From Candidatus Pacearchaeota archaeon (GTDB lineage Archaea > Nanoarchaeota > Nanoarchaeia > Pacearchaeales > GW2011-AR1): a stretch of 6,237 bases of DNA. Location: NCBI GenBank assembly GCA_002690445.1, contig NZER01000223.1, forward strand, positions 1-6,237, read 5' to 3'. A program made the translations under genes and the position numbers. Shown here piece after piece: positions 1-5,184 of this stretch (the stretch's first letter is position 1; the number at the start of each line of letters is the position of its first letter). Below the pieces are notes generated by a model. It saw nothing but the letters and a program-made list of their open reading frames with translations. It was not told the DNA's origin and searched no databases.

Positions 1-92
1 CGCTTGCCCCAGGAATCTACGCGGCAGTTAAAAAGGCCCTGCCAGCCGCTGTTGCCCGCCTCGTCTCTGGGAAAGGGCTCAGGGACAGATGA
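1..92 (+). CDS. C-terminal end of an unknown protein (cut by left edge)
   Basis: An open frame enters from the left edge (first full codon at 3) and ends at TGA 90-92, giving 29 residues that begin LAPGIYAAVKKALPAAV and end GLRDR. The tail is rich in alanine with scattered lysine and arginine and could form an amphipathic helix. Its stop overlaps the next start as ATGA (89-92), which is the main reason to believe it is a real gene end. Too little is present to name a function. Its position ahead of lysis-type membrane genes allows an endolysin, a holin or a late structural protein. Confidence 0.6.
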   Translation, partial: LAPGIYAAVKKALPAAVARLVSGKGLRDR

Positions 93-448
93 ACTCTGGG
101 CTAGTTGTTCTTCTTGTGCTGGTTGCTGCAACGCTTGGCGTAGCGGCGTACAAGATTCCCAAACTTAGGGCGGGACTTGGGGTGGCGGCTGGGCTTGTTG
201 CCGGCCTTGCCGCCGTGGCCGTCGCGCTTCTCTCGGCTAAGGGAGATGTTAAGTCTGCCGTTAGACAAGTGAAGGTGAAGCGTGAGGCTAAGAAGGCTGT
301 CGCGGAGCATAAAGAAGCCATGGAAAGAGAAGTGTCTGCGGTTGAGGAAGCCCAAGAAGAGCTAGAGAAGATCGTGGAGAGCAACGAAGAGACACCCGAT
401 CTGCAAGAGCTAGCCGATACGTTTAACGATAAGTTCTCGAACCTATGA
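89..448 (+). CDS. Small two-TM protein with C-terminal coiled coil (holin-like candidate)
   Basis: This 119-aa protein has two hydrophobic stretches, about residues 5-21 and 28-49, separated by a short basic loop (KIPKLR). The second stretch is unusually rich in Gly and Ala, with small-residue spacing that favours helix packing. Residues 52-100 are highly charged, basic first and then acidic, with heptad-like spacing that suggests a coiled coil; the rest is acidic. Two helices and small size fit a class II holin or pinholin, but the charged tail of about 70 residues is longer than usual, so an inner-membrane spanin-like or virion role is also possible. The start is an ATG inside the upstream stop (ATGA), with a modest AGGG ahead of it. 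The stop overlaps the next gene's start in the same way, so the three genes are probably translated together. The membrane topology is ambiguous because both flanks of the second helix are basic. Confidence 0.75.
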   Translation: MNSGLVVLLVLVAATLGVAAYKIPKLRAGLGVAAGLVAGLAAVAVALLSAKGDVKSAVRQVKVKREAKKAVAEHKEAMEREVSAVEEAQEELEKIVESNEETPDLQELADTFNDKFSNL

Positions 449-912
449 AGAAGATCATCTCCCTATGGGCCTGGTTTCTCTGCTTCCTTGTGTGGGCGCT
501 TACCTCCGGGTGTATAACCTTGCCGACAAGCGGCACGCTGTTTCCCAAAGACTTTGCGCGTGCAGAGATACCAGCCCCACAGGTCCCCGATGCTGACGAG
601 GGTTGGTGCGAAAAGGCAAAGCCGATAGCACCAGGCCATGAAGTTGAGTGCATAGGGATCCTTACTCCGCCGCACAAGCTGGCCCACCTTATGACCGAGG
701 CTGAGATACTGGAGCAGACAAGGAACGTTATCCAGCTTTCCTATGGGGGCAGGCAGTCGGATAGGGAATACGCAGCGTCCATACTCGCCGCAAGGGAAGA
801 GCAGCTACGGTTGGCCAAGGAGAGGCAGCCTAGGCTCTTCGGTATCGGGATAGGTGTGGGGGCTGGGTCAGCCGTTGCCGTGATAACGGCAATCCTTTTG
901 GCGACAAGATAG
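445..912 (+). CDS. Lipoprotein with C-terminal TM helix, u-spanin-like
   Basis: The 155-aa product starts with a lipoprotein-type signal: MKK, a hydrophobic core (residues 4-19), then the lipobox-like T-S-G-C ending at Cys23. The -3 position is Thr rather than the usual Leu. Residues 24-80 are Pro-rich and contain two more cysteines (55 and 69) that could form a disulfide. Residues 84-127 look helical and charged, and residues 131-153 form a Gly/Ala/Ile-rich membrane helix ending in ATR. An outer-membrane lipid anchor combined with a C-terminal inner-membrane helix is the known architecture of unimolecular spanins such as phage T1 gp11 (131 aa), which fuse inner and outer membranes in the last step of lysis. 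No SD is visible; the start sits in an ATGA overlap with the preceding gene. The spanin call rests on architecture and context, not recognised similarity; a plain phage lipoprotein is the alternative. Confidence 0.7.
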   Translation: MKKIISLWAWFLCFLVWALTSGCITLPTSGTLFPKDFARAEIPAPQVPDADEGWCEKAKPIAPGHEVECIGILTPPHKLAHLMTEAEILEQTRNVIQLSYGGRQSDREYAASILAAREEQLRLAKERQPRLFGIGIGVGAGSAVAVITAILLATR

Positions 913-924
913 CCAGACACGAAA

Positions 925-959
925 CAGGCCCCCCAGGTGCGAAAACCTGAGGGGCCCTG
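925..959. terminator. GC-rich hairpin between convergent operons
   Basis: CAGG-CCCC at 925-932 pairs with GGGG-CCCTG at 951-959 (one bulged C at 955). After one C/A mismatch, CAGGT 934-938 pairs with ACCTG 945-949, closing on a GCGAAA loop. It lies 13 nt after the lipoprotein stop and about 85 nt beyond the last minus-strand gene, so it probably ends transcription from both sides. Neither side has a clean T-run; the minus-strand exit (TTTCGTGTCT) is the more T-rich one. Confidence 0.7.
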
Positions 960-1043
960 CTCTAGTCGGCCTTGCGGCGGGCTGTTGCGGTTGGCCTGAA
1001 CGAAGGAGGGGAGATAGGACAACCGGACAGTGGTGCCTGGACT

Positions 1044-1544
1044 CTACAGCCCCACAGCAGCAGGCGCAACCTCAAACAGGCAGGACGCGGGCTGCTCCAA
1101 AAGGACAGGGAGCGGGAACACTATGCACCTAGGCTGCTCAACCGACATGAAGGACATCCTCTCTGGGAGGGGAACAAGCAGCTTTATTGCAGACGACTCC
1201 ATAGCGCAAAGCACTGGGCCGTTGTTCTTCTTGAGAACCAGCATGGGCATCTTGCCTGCCGACTCCGCCTGCTTAACAGCCTGACCCCAGAACCCGTTGA
1301 AGGGCCCGGTCATGGGCATCCTGAATAGCTGCCCGTAGTCAAAGGACTCGTGGGCCTTGCACTCTATGGCAAACGGGAAGTCGTATGGGCCGACGATCTC
1401 AAACTCCCCTGCCCCGGCCCTGCTGTTTTGCCTGTCGGTGGGGTTCCTCTTTACCTCCCACTCATCTCCAAGCCACTCCCTCAGTAGCCTTGCTATGTGG
1501 CGCTCAAAGTTAGCACCCTTGTTCCTGCTCTTTCTGCCCCTCAA
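1044..1544 (-). CDS. Hjc-like PD-(D/E)XK nuclease, probable Holliday-junction resolvase
   Basis: Numbered from the TTG start at 1544, this is 166 aa. It shows the pattern of archaeal-type Hjc and related phage nucleases: RNKGANFERHIARLL near the N-terminus with acidic Glu14, then FEIVGP with Glu49 where the family usually has the motif II acid, then the core AIECKAH with Glu61-Cys-Lys63. These residues would bind the metal ions used to cut branched DNA. The last 50 or so residues lie beyond the nuclease fold and are not recognised. The frame is also open to a GTG at 1559 (171 aa), but that GTG has no SD. The TTG has GGAGG five bases upstream, formed over the stop of the preceding gene, so I prefer it. 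It is the last gene of the minus-strand block and completes a recombination set with RecT and the Cas4-like nuclease. A general DNA-end or other structure-specific nuclease is the main alternative. Confidence 0.78.
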   Translation of the reverse strand: MRGRKSRNKGANFERHIARLLREWLGDEWEVKRNPTDRQNSRAGAGEFEIVGPYDFPFAIECKAHESFDYGQLFRMPMTGPFNGFWGQAVKQAESAGKMPMLVLKKNNGPVLCAMESSAIKLLVPLPERMSFMSVEQPRCIVFPLPVLLEQPASCLFEVAPAAVGL

Positions 1545-1546
1545 AA

Positions 1547-1783
1547 CTACCTCCTCCACAAGCCATTGAAGTCAAACTTCATGGTCGGCCTTCTGAGCCT
1601 TCTTACAATATTCTGAAATCCGCAAGAACACCCCTGCTCCCACATCGGCTCAAGTCGAAGAGAGGCTATGTACTCGTCGTCGCTGAGTTCGGGCTTTGGG
1701 TCTAGCTCGCTACGCAGCAACTGCCATGGGCCATACATATGAACATGCCCGTCTGCCCTGTGCTTCCAGCTACCCCTTGGCAC
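1547..1783 (-). CDS. Small unknown protein, His/Cys-containing
   Basis: This is a 78-aa protein with no family I recognise. The N-terminal part carries WKHRADGHVH with His8, His13 and His15. The middle is acidic (PKPELSDDEY), followed by a C-S-C-G-F motif near residue 53 and a basic stretch (VRRLRRP). The His cluster and Cys pair could bind zinc, but this is inference. The start is a GTG at 1783 inside the end of the upstream gene (14-nt overlap) without a clear SD, so coupling is likely. A later in-frame ATG at 1738 would give a 63-aa protein and also lacks an SD. The stop TAG forms part of the GGAGG that serves the nuclease gene downstream. Placement between a zinc-ribbon gene and a resolvase suggests an accessory role in the same transcript. 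Confidence 0.6.
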   Translation of the reverse strand: MPRGSWKHRADGHVHMYGPWQLLRSELDPKPELSDDEYIASLRLEPMWEQGCSCGFQNIVRRLRRPTMKFDFNGLWRR

Positions 1784-1991
1784 TGCGTCTGTCTATGCAA
1801 ATGACCCCGCCGCATATCTCTGGGGCCTGTACTGCGGACGCAGCGGGAGACATTGCAGTACGGTCTGCGTAGAGGCAGGCGTCACAAACAGCCCTGCCAG
1901 ACTCCCTGTAGCTTGGCTTGTACGCAACTGCATCAAACGCACCGTTGCAGGCTGAACACCTTGCCTCGTGCCTTATCTCTCCAACCTTCAT
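1770..1991 (-). CDS. Small zinc-ribbon-like protein
   Basis: The 73-aa product has two CxxC knuckles, Cys12-SA-Cys15 and Cys36-DA-Cys39, about 20 residues apart, which is the spacing of a single zinc ribbon. Two further cysteines sit at 60 and 65. The family is unknown to me; such small phage proteins often bind DNA, RNA or host proteins. The ATG at 1991 is well supported by AAGGAG eight bases upstream. This strong ribosome site follows the only sizeable gap in the minus-strand block, so this gene begins a new sub-cluster (zinc ribbon, unknown, resolvase). Its end overlaps the next gene by 14 nt. Confidence 0.72.
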   Translation of the reverse strand: MKVGEIRHEARCSACNGAFDAVAYKPSYRESGRAVCDACLYADRTAMSPAASAVQAPEICGGVICIDRRSAKG

Positions 1992-2029
1992 GGTCTCTTC
2001 TCCTTTTTGTTGTCTGTTTAATTGCCGGT

Positions 2030-2125
2030 TTAACCACCTTCAAGTAGGCGTTCGTTCACCAGTTGGGCGAATGATTGAGAACCCAACACCGGCAGGCATA
2101 GCCACTGAACCCCTGAGATTGTCAT
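2030..2125 (-). CDS. Possible 31-aa small protein
   Basis: An ATG at 2125 opens a 31-codon frame ending in TAA at 2030, starting MTISGVQWLCLP and ending NERLLEGG. It shares an ATGA overlap with an 18-codon frame just upstream, like several larger genes in this window. It has no SD of its own and lies in the same frame as recT beyond its stop. The composition is unremarkable and no family is recognised. It may be chance; the overlap arrangement is the only real support. Confidence 0.25.
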   Translation of the reverse strand: MTISGVQWLCLPVLGSQSFAQLVNERLLEGG

Positions 2126-2178
2126 GCAGCACGGGAGGTGTCCGGTGGACTTTGGAACAAAGGATTCCCGTGCGACAT
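2122..2178 (-). CDS. Possible 18-aa leader-type small frame
   Basis: ATG 2178 begins four bases after the recT stop and runs 18 codons (MSHGNPLFQSPPDTSRAA) to TGA at 2122, which overlaps the next ATG as ATGA. AAAGGA lies directly against the start, too close for a normal SD, so initiation would depend on ribosomes finishing recT. Very short and uncertain. Confidence 0.17.
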   Translation of the reverse strand: MSHGNPLFQSPPDTSRAA

Positions 2179-2182
2179 TCCT

Positions 2183-3232
2183 TTAGAACGGAAGGTTGTC
2201 TTCGTACTCTTCTGCTGGTTTGATTTGTGCAGGCATAACGACATCGGGCTCCTTTGTGGAGATGATGCCCTCAACCTTGCTGATCATGGAGGCAAGCTCT
2301 CCCTCCTCCATCCTACTGACGTGTCTTCTGCCAAACACTTCTTTGTACTCTTTCCCGTTAGCTTCCTTGAGCGCCTTGGCTGTTGCAAGCAGAGCCTCCC
2401 GGTCATGCCCTGGCTCTTTCTGCTCAACGGGGTCTACATCTATAACTTCGCCTTCTTCGTGGTGTGCAGGAACCTCAGCAAGGGGAGCGGCTGTTCGTCG
2501 CTTGGCAACCCACACCTTTCCCTTGTGGGTTTGCTCTAGGTGGGCCTCTTTGACCTGAATGAACAGGGGCAGCCTCTTGGCTAGCCTGTTTACGGCAGTC
2601 TTCCTGCCCATCTCTGAGTACCACTCCTTCCAGGCTGGGCTACCGCCAGACCGGGAGTTCCTGCGGACCTTCTCTATGTCATGCCTCCAGACAACCTCGA
2701 CCATTGGGTGCATCCAGGCTTCTGAAAACGCAACCGCATAGCAGGCTATGACGGAGCCGGGATCACCGCCGTCTTCAGGACGCCACTCAGTGTGGTTAAC
2801 CGCTGTGACTCCGGTATTTCGCTTGACCTCAAACGTGTCGGATTCGTAGGCAGCGAAGGTTTCAATGGCTATGCCCTGTCTGGCAGCCATGGTGATTACG
2901 CCACCCCAGCCACGAACAAACGTAGCCTCGTTCCCGAATGGTATGATGTATGCCTGGGAGCCTACTCCGGTTGGGTCTAGCCCAAACTGGGCTGCGGTGT
3001 AGACGGCGCGCAGAAAGCTGACGTTGCTGCACCTTTGCAGGCCAGGTGTCTTGTGCCACAAAGCCTTGGCTAGGTGAACAAGCCTTTCCTCGTCAAGGTA
3101 CTGGGTTGATACGGCAGCCAGCTTAGGCCGCTGCGCCTCCAGCGCACTTGGCACGCTGGAGGACGCAACACCGGGCGGCTGAACACGTTGTACGCCACCC
3201 ACCTTCCTAGGCCTCAGCAGAGGTTGGGGCAC
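2183..3232 (-). CDS. recT: RecT-family single-strand annealing protein
   Basis: The 349-aa protein matches the RecT pattern. After a Pro/Arg-rich leader of about 40 residues come LVHLAKAL, then AAQFGLDPTGVGSQAYIIPFGNE (residues 80-102), the glycine-rich RGWGGVITMAARQG (107-120), and WKEWYSEMGRKTAVNRLAKRLPL (201-223). RecT proteins coat single-stranded DNA and anneal complementary strands during phage replication and recombination. Residues 275-325 form a predicted helical C-terminal domain after an acidic linker. The protein ends EEYEDNLPF, which resembles the acidic tip of bacterial SSB (DDDIPF). The start is GTG 3232, supported by AAGGAG ten bases upstream and lying 26 nt inside the end of the HTH gene. 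The length is somewhat greater than the roughly 270-aa E. coli RecT because of the leader and tail. The nuclease two genes upstream is the expected partner exonuclease. Confidence 0.93.
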   Translation of the reverse strand: MPQPLLRPRKVGGVQRVQPPGVASSSVPSALEAQRPKLAAVSTQYLDEERLVHLAKALWHKTPGLQRCSNVSFLRAVYTAAQFGLDPTGVGSQAYIIPFGNEATFVRGWGGVITMAARQGIAIETFAAYESDTFEVKRNTGVTAVNHTEWRPEDGGDPGSVIACYAVAFSEAWMHPMVEVVWRHDIEKVRRNSRSGGSPAWKEWYSEMGRKTAVNRLAKRLPLFIQVKEAHLEQTHKGKVWVAKRRTAAPLAEVPAHHEEGEVIDVDPVEQKEPGHDREALLATAKALKEANGKEYKEVFGRRHVSRMEEGELASMISKVEGIISTKEPDVVMPAQIKPAEEYEDNLPF

Positions 3233-3479
3233 CGGCAGCTAGCTCCTTGAGTGCGTCCCAATCAATGCGCCGAGAGCTAGACCTCATCGACTTGAGGGGC
3301 ACGCCCTTCCGCCGGTATGAGTAAGCCCTCTGTCGCACTGACATACGGGTCATGTCTAGCTTGTCGGCAACCTCGTCAATCGTTGCGCTGCCCTGCCAAG
3401 CCAATACGAACTGCTCTGGGGTAACGGTGCTTCTGGTGCTTCCATTAGCCTTGCTTCCACTGTCTTTCTTGCTAGCCAT
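3207..3479 (-). CDS. Small helix-turn-helix DNA-binding protein
   Basis: This 90-aa protein has a polar, Ser/Lys-rich N-terminus (1-19). A predicted trihelical HTH follows: TPEQFVLAWQG (20-30), TIDEVADKLDMTRMSVRQRAYSYRRKG (33-59), where IDEVADKLDM is the supporting helix and TRMSVRQRAYSYR the recognition helix. A basic segment, PLKSMRSSSRR (61-71), and a short final helix complete it. Phage proteins of this type bind DNA as regulators, but no target operator can be assigned here. ATG 3479 has AAGGAGG six bases upstream, one of the best ribosome sites in the window. It overlaps the end of the nuclease gene by 8 nt and the start of recT by 26 nt, so it sits between the exonuclease and its annealing partner. 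A recombination accessory role is possible; autoregulation is an alternative. Confidence 0.83.
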   Translation of the reverse strand: MASKKDSGSKANGSTRSTVTPEQFVLAWQGSATIDEVADKLDMTRMSVRQRAYSYRRKGVPLKSMRSSSRRIDWDALKELAAGAPTSAEA

Positions 3480-4641
3480 TTGTGGCCTCCTTCTTGGTTA
3501 TAAAGGACTGTCTGGTTGTTTCCTTAACAGCACCTTGGACAATCCCTCTCTCCTCTTCAGGAAGGTTGCTTAGCCAATCGCTAAGGCTCTTCCCCTTCAC
3601 GTCGAAGAAATCAAATATGTTGAGCCCAGACACGGTGATTCGTTCCACCAACATGCCAAGGGCCTCCTCTTTCTTGTCTTTGATCCAGCGGAATCCGCTG
3701 GTGTTGCTAGGTCCAAGCACATAGCCCTCGCCTAGCTCAAGCACACTCGTCCTTTCCTTTGCTCGCTGCCTAAGCATCGACCTGACCCTAGTTGCCCTAG
3801 CGTCCAGCAGCTTAGATAGCTTGTATAGATCGGCGTCTTCCAACGCCCCTTCTTCTCTGCCCTCTACAGTTTCCGTGGCTTCGCACTGTTGCCTGTACTT
3901 GCATGTGCCGCAGTGTCCACCAGCACGGTAGTCTGACTCCCTGTCGTCCTGGTCAATGTCGTCAATAGACGCACACGCTTCTGCTATTGGCCTGAACAGG
4001 TTGTTCCAGTGACCAGCCTCTCGCTCTATCCGGTGTCCTATCTTGAATCGTAGGTTCCACCAGTCGAATCGAACTGGGTGATCATCTGGAAGACCAAGAG
4101 CCCTTGGCACACCAGCGCTGTAGATAATCGCCTGTGTGTCCATCTCCAGGGAGCTATCGCTCTTGAGCCCTAGCGTTGTCTTCCAGTCGGCAACGACAAG
4201 GCATCCGTCAACAGGGTCAATGTAGTAAACGTCAGGCTGTATCCTGAACATCGTTCCCTTGGCCCTGCCTGGATCCCACTTGTCTCCACGTACAGCCCAT
4301 TCAGGGGCAGCCGACCACTCTCCGGTATCCATGTCGAACACAAAGCTCTTTTCGTACACAGCGTCTTCTGGAAGCGCCTTGTCGAACCCCATATCCTCGT
4401 AGTTGGAAAGCAGCCTGGTTGCCCCGGCCATTTGCGTAGGAGACAGCCTGCTAAAAAGGCCAGCAGCCTCCTTCGCAGACCCCTCGTCGCCAGTTCTCTC
4501 GGTGTGTATGGCGGCGTGTACATAGCTGCCAACCATGTAACCAGGCCACTGCAAGCCACCCGGTCTGTTTAGCCGAAGCCACAACCCCTGCCTTGGGCAC
4601 AGGTTGTCGGCATCTACCATTGTCTTGCTCCACAGAGCCAC
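3472..4641 (-). CDS. Cas4/RecB-type PD-(D/E)XK exonuclease with Fe-S cysteines
   Basis: The 389-aa protein carries the full signature of the RecB/Cas4 nuclease group: VGSYVHAAIH with His42, IQPDVYYID with Asp137, VADWKTT with Asp152 and Lys154, and the QAIIYSAG motif with Gln170 and Tyr174. Cys15 near the N-terminus pairs with a late cluster, Cys244-GT-Cys247-KYRQQ-Cys253, the four-cysteine iron-staple that holds a 4Fe-4S cluster in Cas4, AddB and Dna2. In phages this enzyme resects double-stranded ends to give single strands for RecT. Residues 260-389 are an added C-terminal region, partly helical, that I do not recognise. The GTG start at 4641 is backed by GGAGG eight bases upstream, just after the preceding gene ends. 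There is no CRISPR array or other cas gene nearby, so a phage recombination nuclease is much more likely than CRISPR adaptation. Confidence 0.9.
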   Translation of the reverse strand: MALWSKTMVDADNLCPRQGLWLRLNRPGGLQWPGYMVGSYVHAAIHTERTGDEGSAKEAAGLFSRLSPTQMAGATRLLSNYEDMGFDKALPEDAVYEKSFVFDMDTGEWSAAPEWAVRGDKWDPGRAKGTMFRIQPDVYYIDPVDGCLVVADWKTTLGLKSDSSLEMDTQAIIYSAGVPRALGLPDDHPVRFDWWNLRFKIGHRIEREAGHWNNLFRPIAEACASIDDIDQDDRESDYRAGGHCGTCKYRQQCEATETVEGREEGALEDADLYKLSKLLDARATRVRSMLRQRAKERTSVLELGEGYVLGPSNTSGFRWIKDKKEEALGMLVERITVSGLNIFDFFDVKGKSLSDWLSNLPEEERGIVQGAVKETTRQSFITKKEATNG

Positions 4642-4658
4642 TGTTCACCCCTCCGTGG

Positions 4659-4958
4659 TCAGCAAGGGTGCGGCGCTGTACCGCAAAGCTGCATCGGTGA
4701 AGCCCATGGGCAGGCAGCGCAACCGGCATAGACACCGAAGGTTGCACCGTGTTCGTTCTCTTCTAGGTCTACAGTTACCCTGAACACCCTCTTCGTTCCG
4801 CAGACCGGACATCCGCCCTGAGTGTGGGTGACGTGCTTGAAGGCCTTATCCTCTTCACGCAACTCCTCCACTGTGGGCACTCCACTAACGTTTGGAGAGC
4901 TAGGCTTGCCGTGTGTTCTGTACTTTTCGCTACTCTTTCTCATTCCAATTAGGTCCAT
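4659..4958 (-). CDS. Zinc-ribbon-like protein
   Basis: This 99-aa protein has a polar N-terminal half (1-48) and a probable zinc ribbon in the second half: Cys50-PV-Cys53 and Cys80-AA-Cys83, separated by a stretch that reads like beta strands (KRVFRVTVDLEEN, TFGVYAG). Two extra cysteines are at 92 and at the last residue, 99. The family is not recognised; nucleic-acid binding is an inference from the fold. ATG 4958 has AAGGAGG eight bases upstream and lies 29 nt inside the end of the previous gene. A 17-nt gap containing the nuclease's GGAGG follows its stop. Its position directly ahead of the exonuclease suggests a linked role. Confidence 0.75.
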   Translation of the reverse strand: MDLIGMRKSSEKYRTHGKPSSPNVSGVPTVEELREEDKAFKHVTHTQGGCPVCGTKRVFRVTVDLEENEHGATFGVYAGCAACPWASPMQLCGTAPHPC

Positions 4959-5184
4959 ACTCGTAACCTCCTTCCTTCATCCATTCGATGAATAGCGGGC
5001 CGCATGTTTTGCAAAGCACCCCGCCGACTATTCTGTTCCTACTTAACGCCTGTCCTATCGTTGACCAACCGCTCTCTTCATCGACACTTGTGCCACATCT
5101 GAGGCAGACGCTCTCTCTGTGGCAGGAACTGTAAAAGCCAGAGAGCGTCGTTCGCCTCAGAAGCCACGGCTTACGCTTCCGCAT
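4930..5184 (-). CDS. Zinc-ribbon-like protein
   Basis: The 84-aa product begins with a strongly basic segment (MRKRKPWLLRR) followed by a probable zinc ribbon formed by Cys27-LR-Cys30 and Cys58-KT-Cys61, with a further cysteine at 21. The C-terminal part is aromatic and acidic (WMKEGGYEYGPNW). A basic N-terminus with a zinc ribbon is compatible with DNA or RNA binding, but no family is recognised. The ATG at 5184 lacks a clear SD and sits 14 nt inside the preceding gene, so it probably relies on coupling. It overlaps the next gene by 29 nt. Confidence 0.72.
   Translation of the reverse strand: MRKRKPWLLRRTTLSGFYSSCHRESVCLRCGTSVDEESGWSTIGQALSRNRIVGGVLCKTCGPLFIEWMKEGGYEYGPNWNEKE

Larger units (their letters stand above)
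1992..2182 (-). other. Gap between RecT and the zinc-ribbon gene
   Basis: This 191-nt gap is the only one of note on the minus strand. It holds two tiny overlapping reading frames (listed separately) and a small inverted repeat, GTTGGG 2062-2067 with CCCAAC 2082-2087 (14-nt loop). A second pair, CACCGG 2087-2092 and CCGGTG 2142-2147, could form a long-looped stem. The strong AAGGAG for the next gene lies at the left end. A weak promoter-like pair on the minus strand is TTGAAG (2038-2043), then 17 nt, then TAAACA; the -10 match is poor. No convincing terminator with a T-run follows RecT. Confidence 0.4.

Noticed and set aside
741..1022. Minus-strand frame across the terminator hairpin
   Set aside because: It is antisense to the lipoprotein, crosses the hairpin, and has no SD or protein features.
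1242..1321. Repeated CATGGGCATC at about 1242 and 1312
   Set aside because: Both copies encode similar Met-Pro-Met peptides within the nuclease gene; only ten bases match and there is no further repeat structure.
972..1328. Plus-strand open frame starting TTG near 972
   Set aside because: It lies antisense to the Hjc-like nuclease, which has recognisable motifs; its protein is low-complexity and matches no family.
2038..2066. Sigma70-like promoter on the minus strand (TTGAAG, 17 nt, TAAACA)
   Set aside because: The -10 match is poor and could easily be chance, so it is mentioned only in the gap description.
2138..2558. Plus-strand frames opposite the recT 3' region
   Set aside because: They are antisense to clear RecT coding sequence and have no ribosome site or recognisable domain.
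4170..4559. Long minus-strand frame inside the nuclease gene
   Set aside because: The nuclease frame across the same DNA carries all catalytic and Fe-S motifs; this one shows none.
3472..4641. A CRISPR adaptation module, because of the Cas4-like protein
   Set aside because: No repeat-spacer array and no cas1 or cas2 are present; RecT next door explains the nuclease better.
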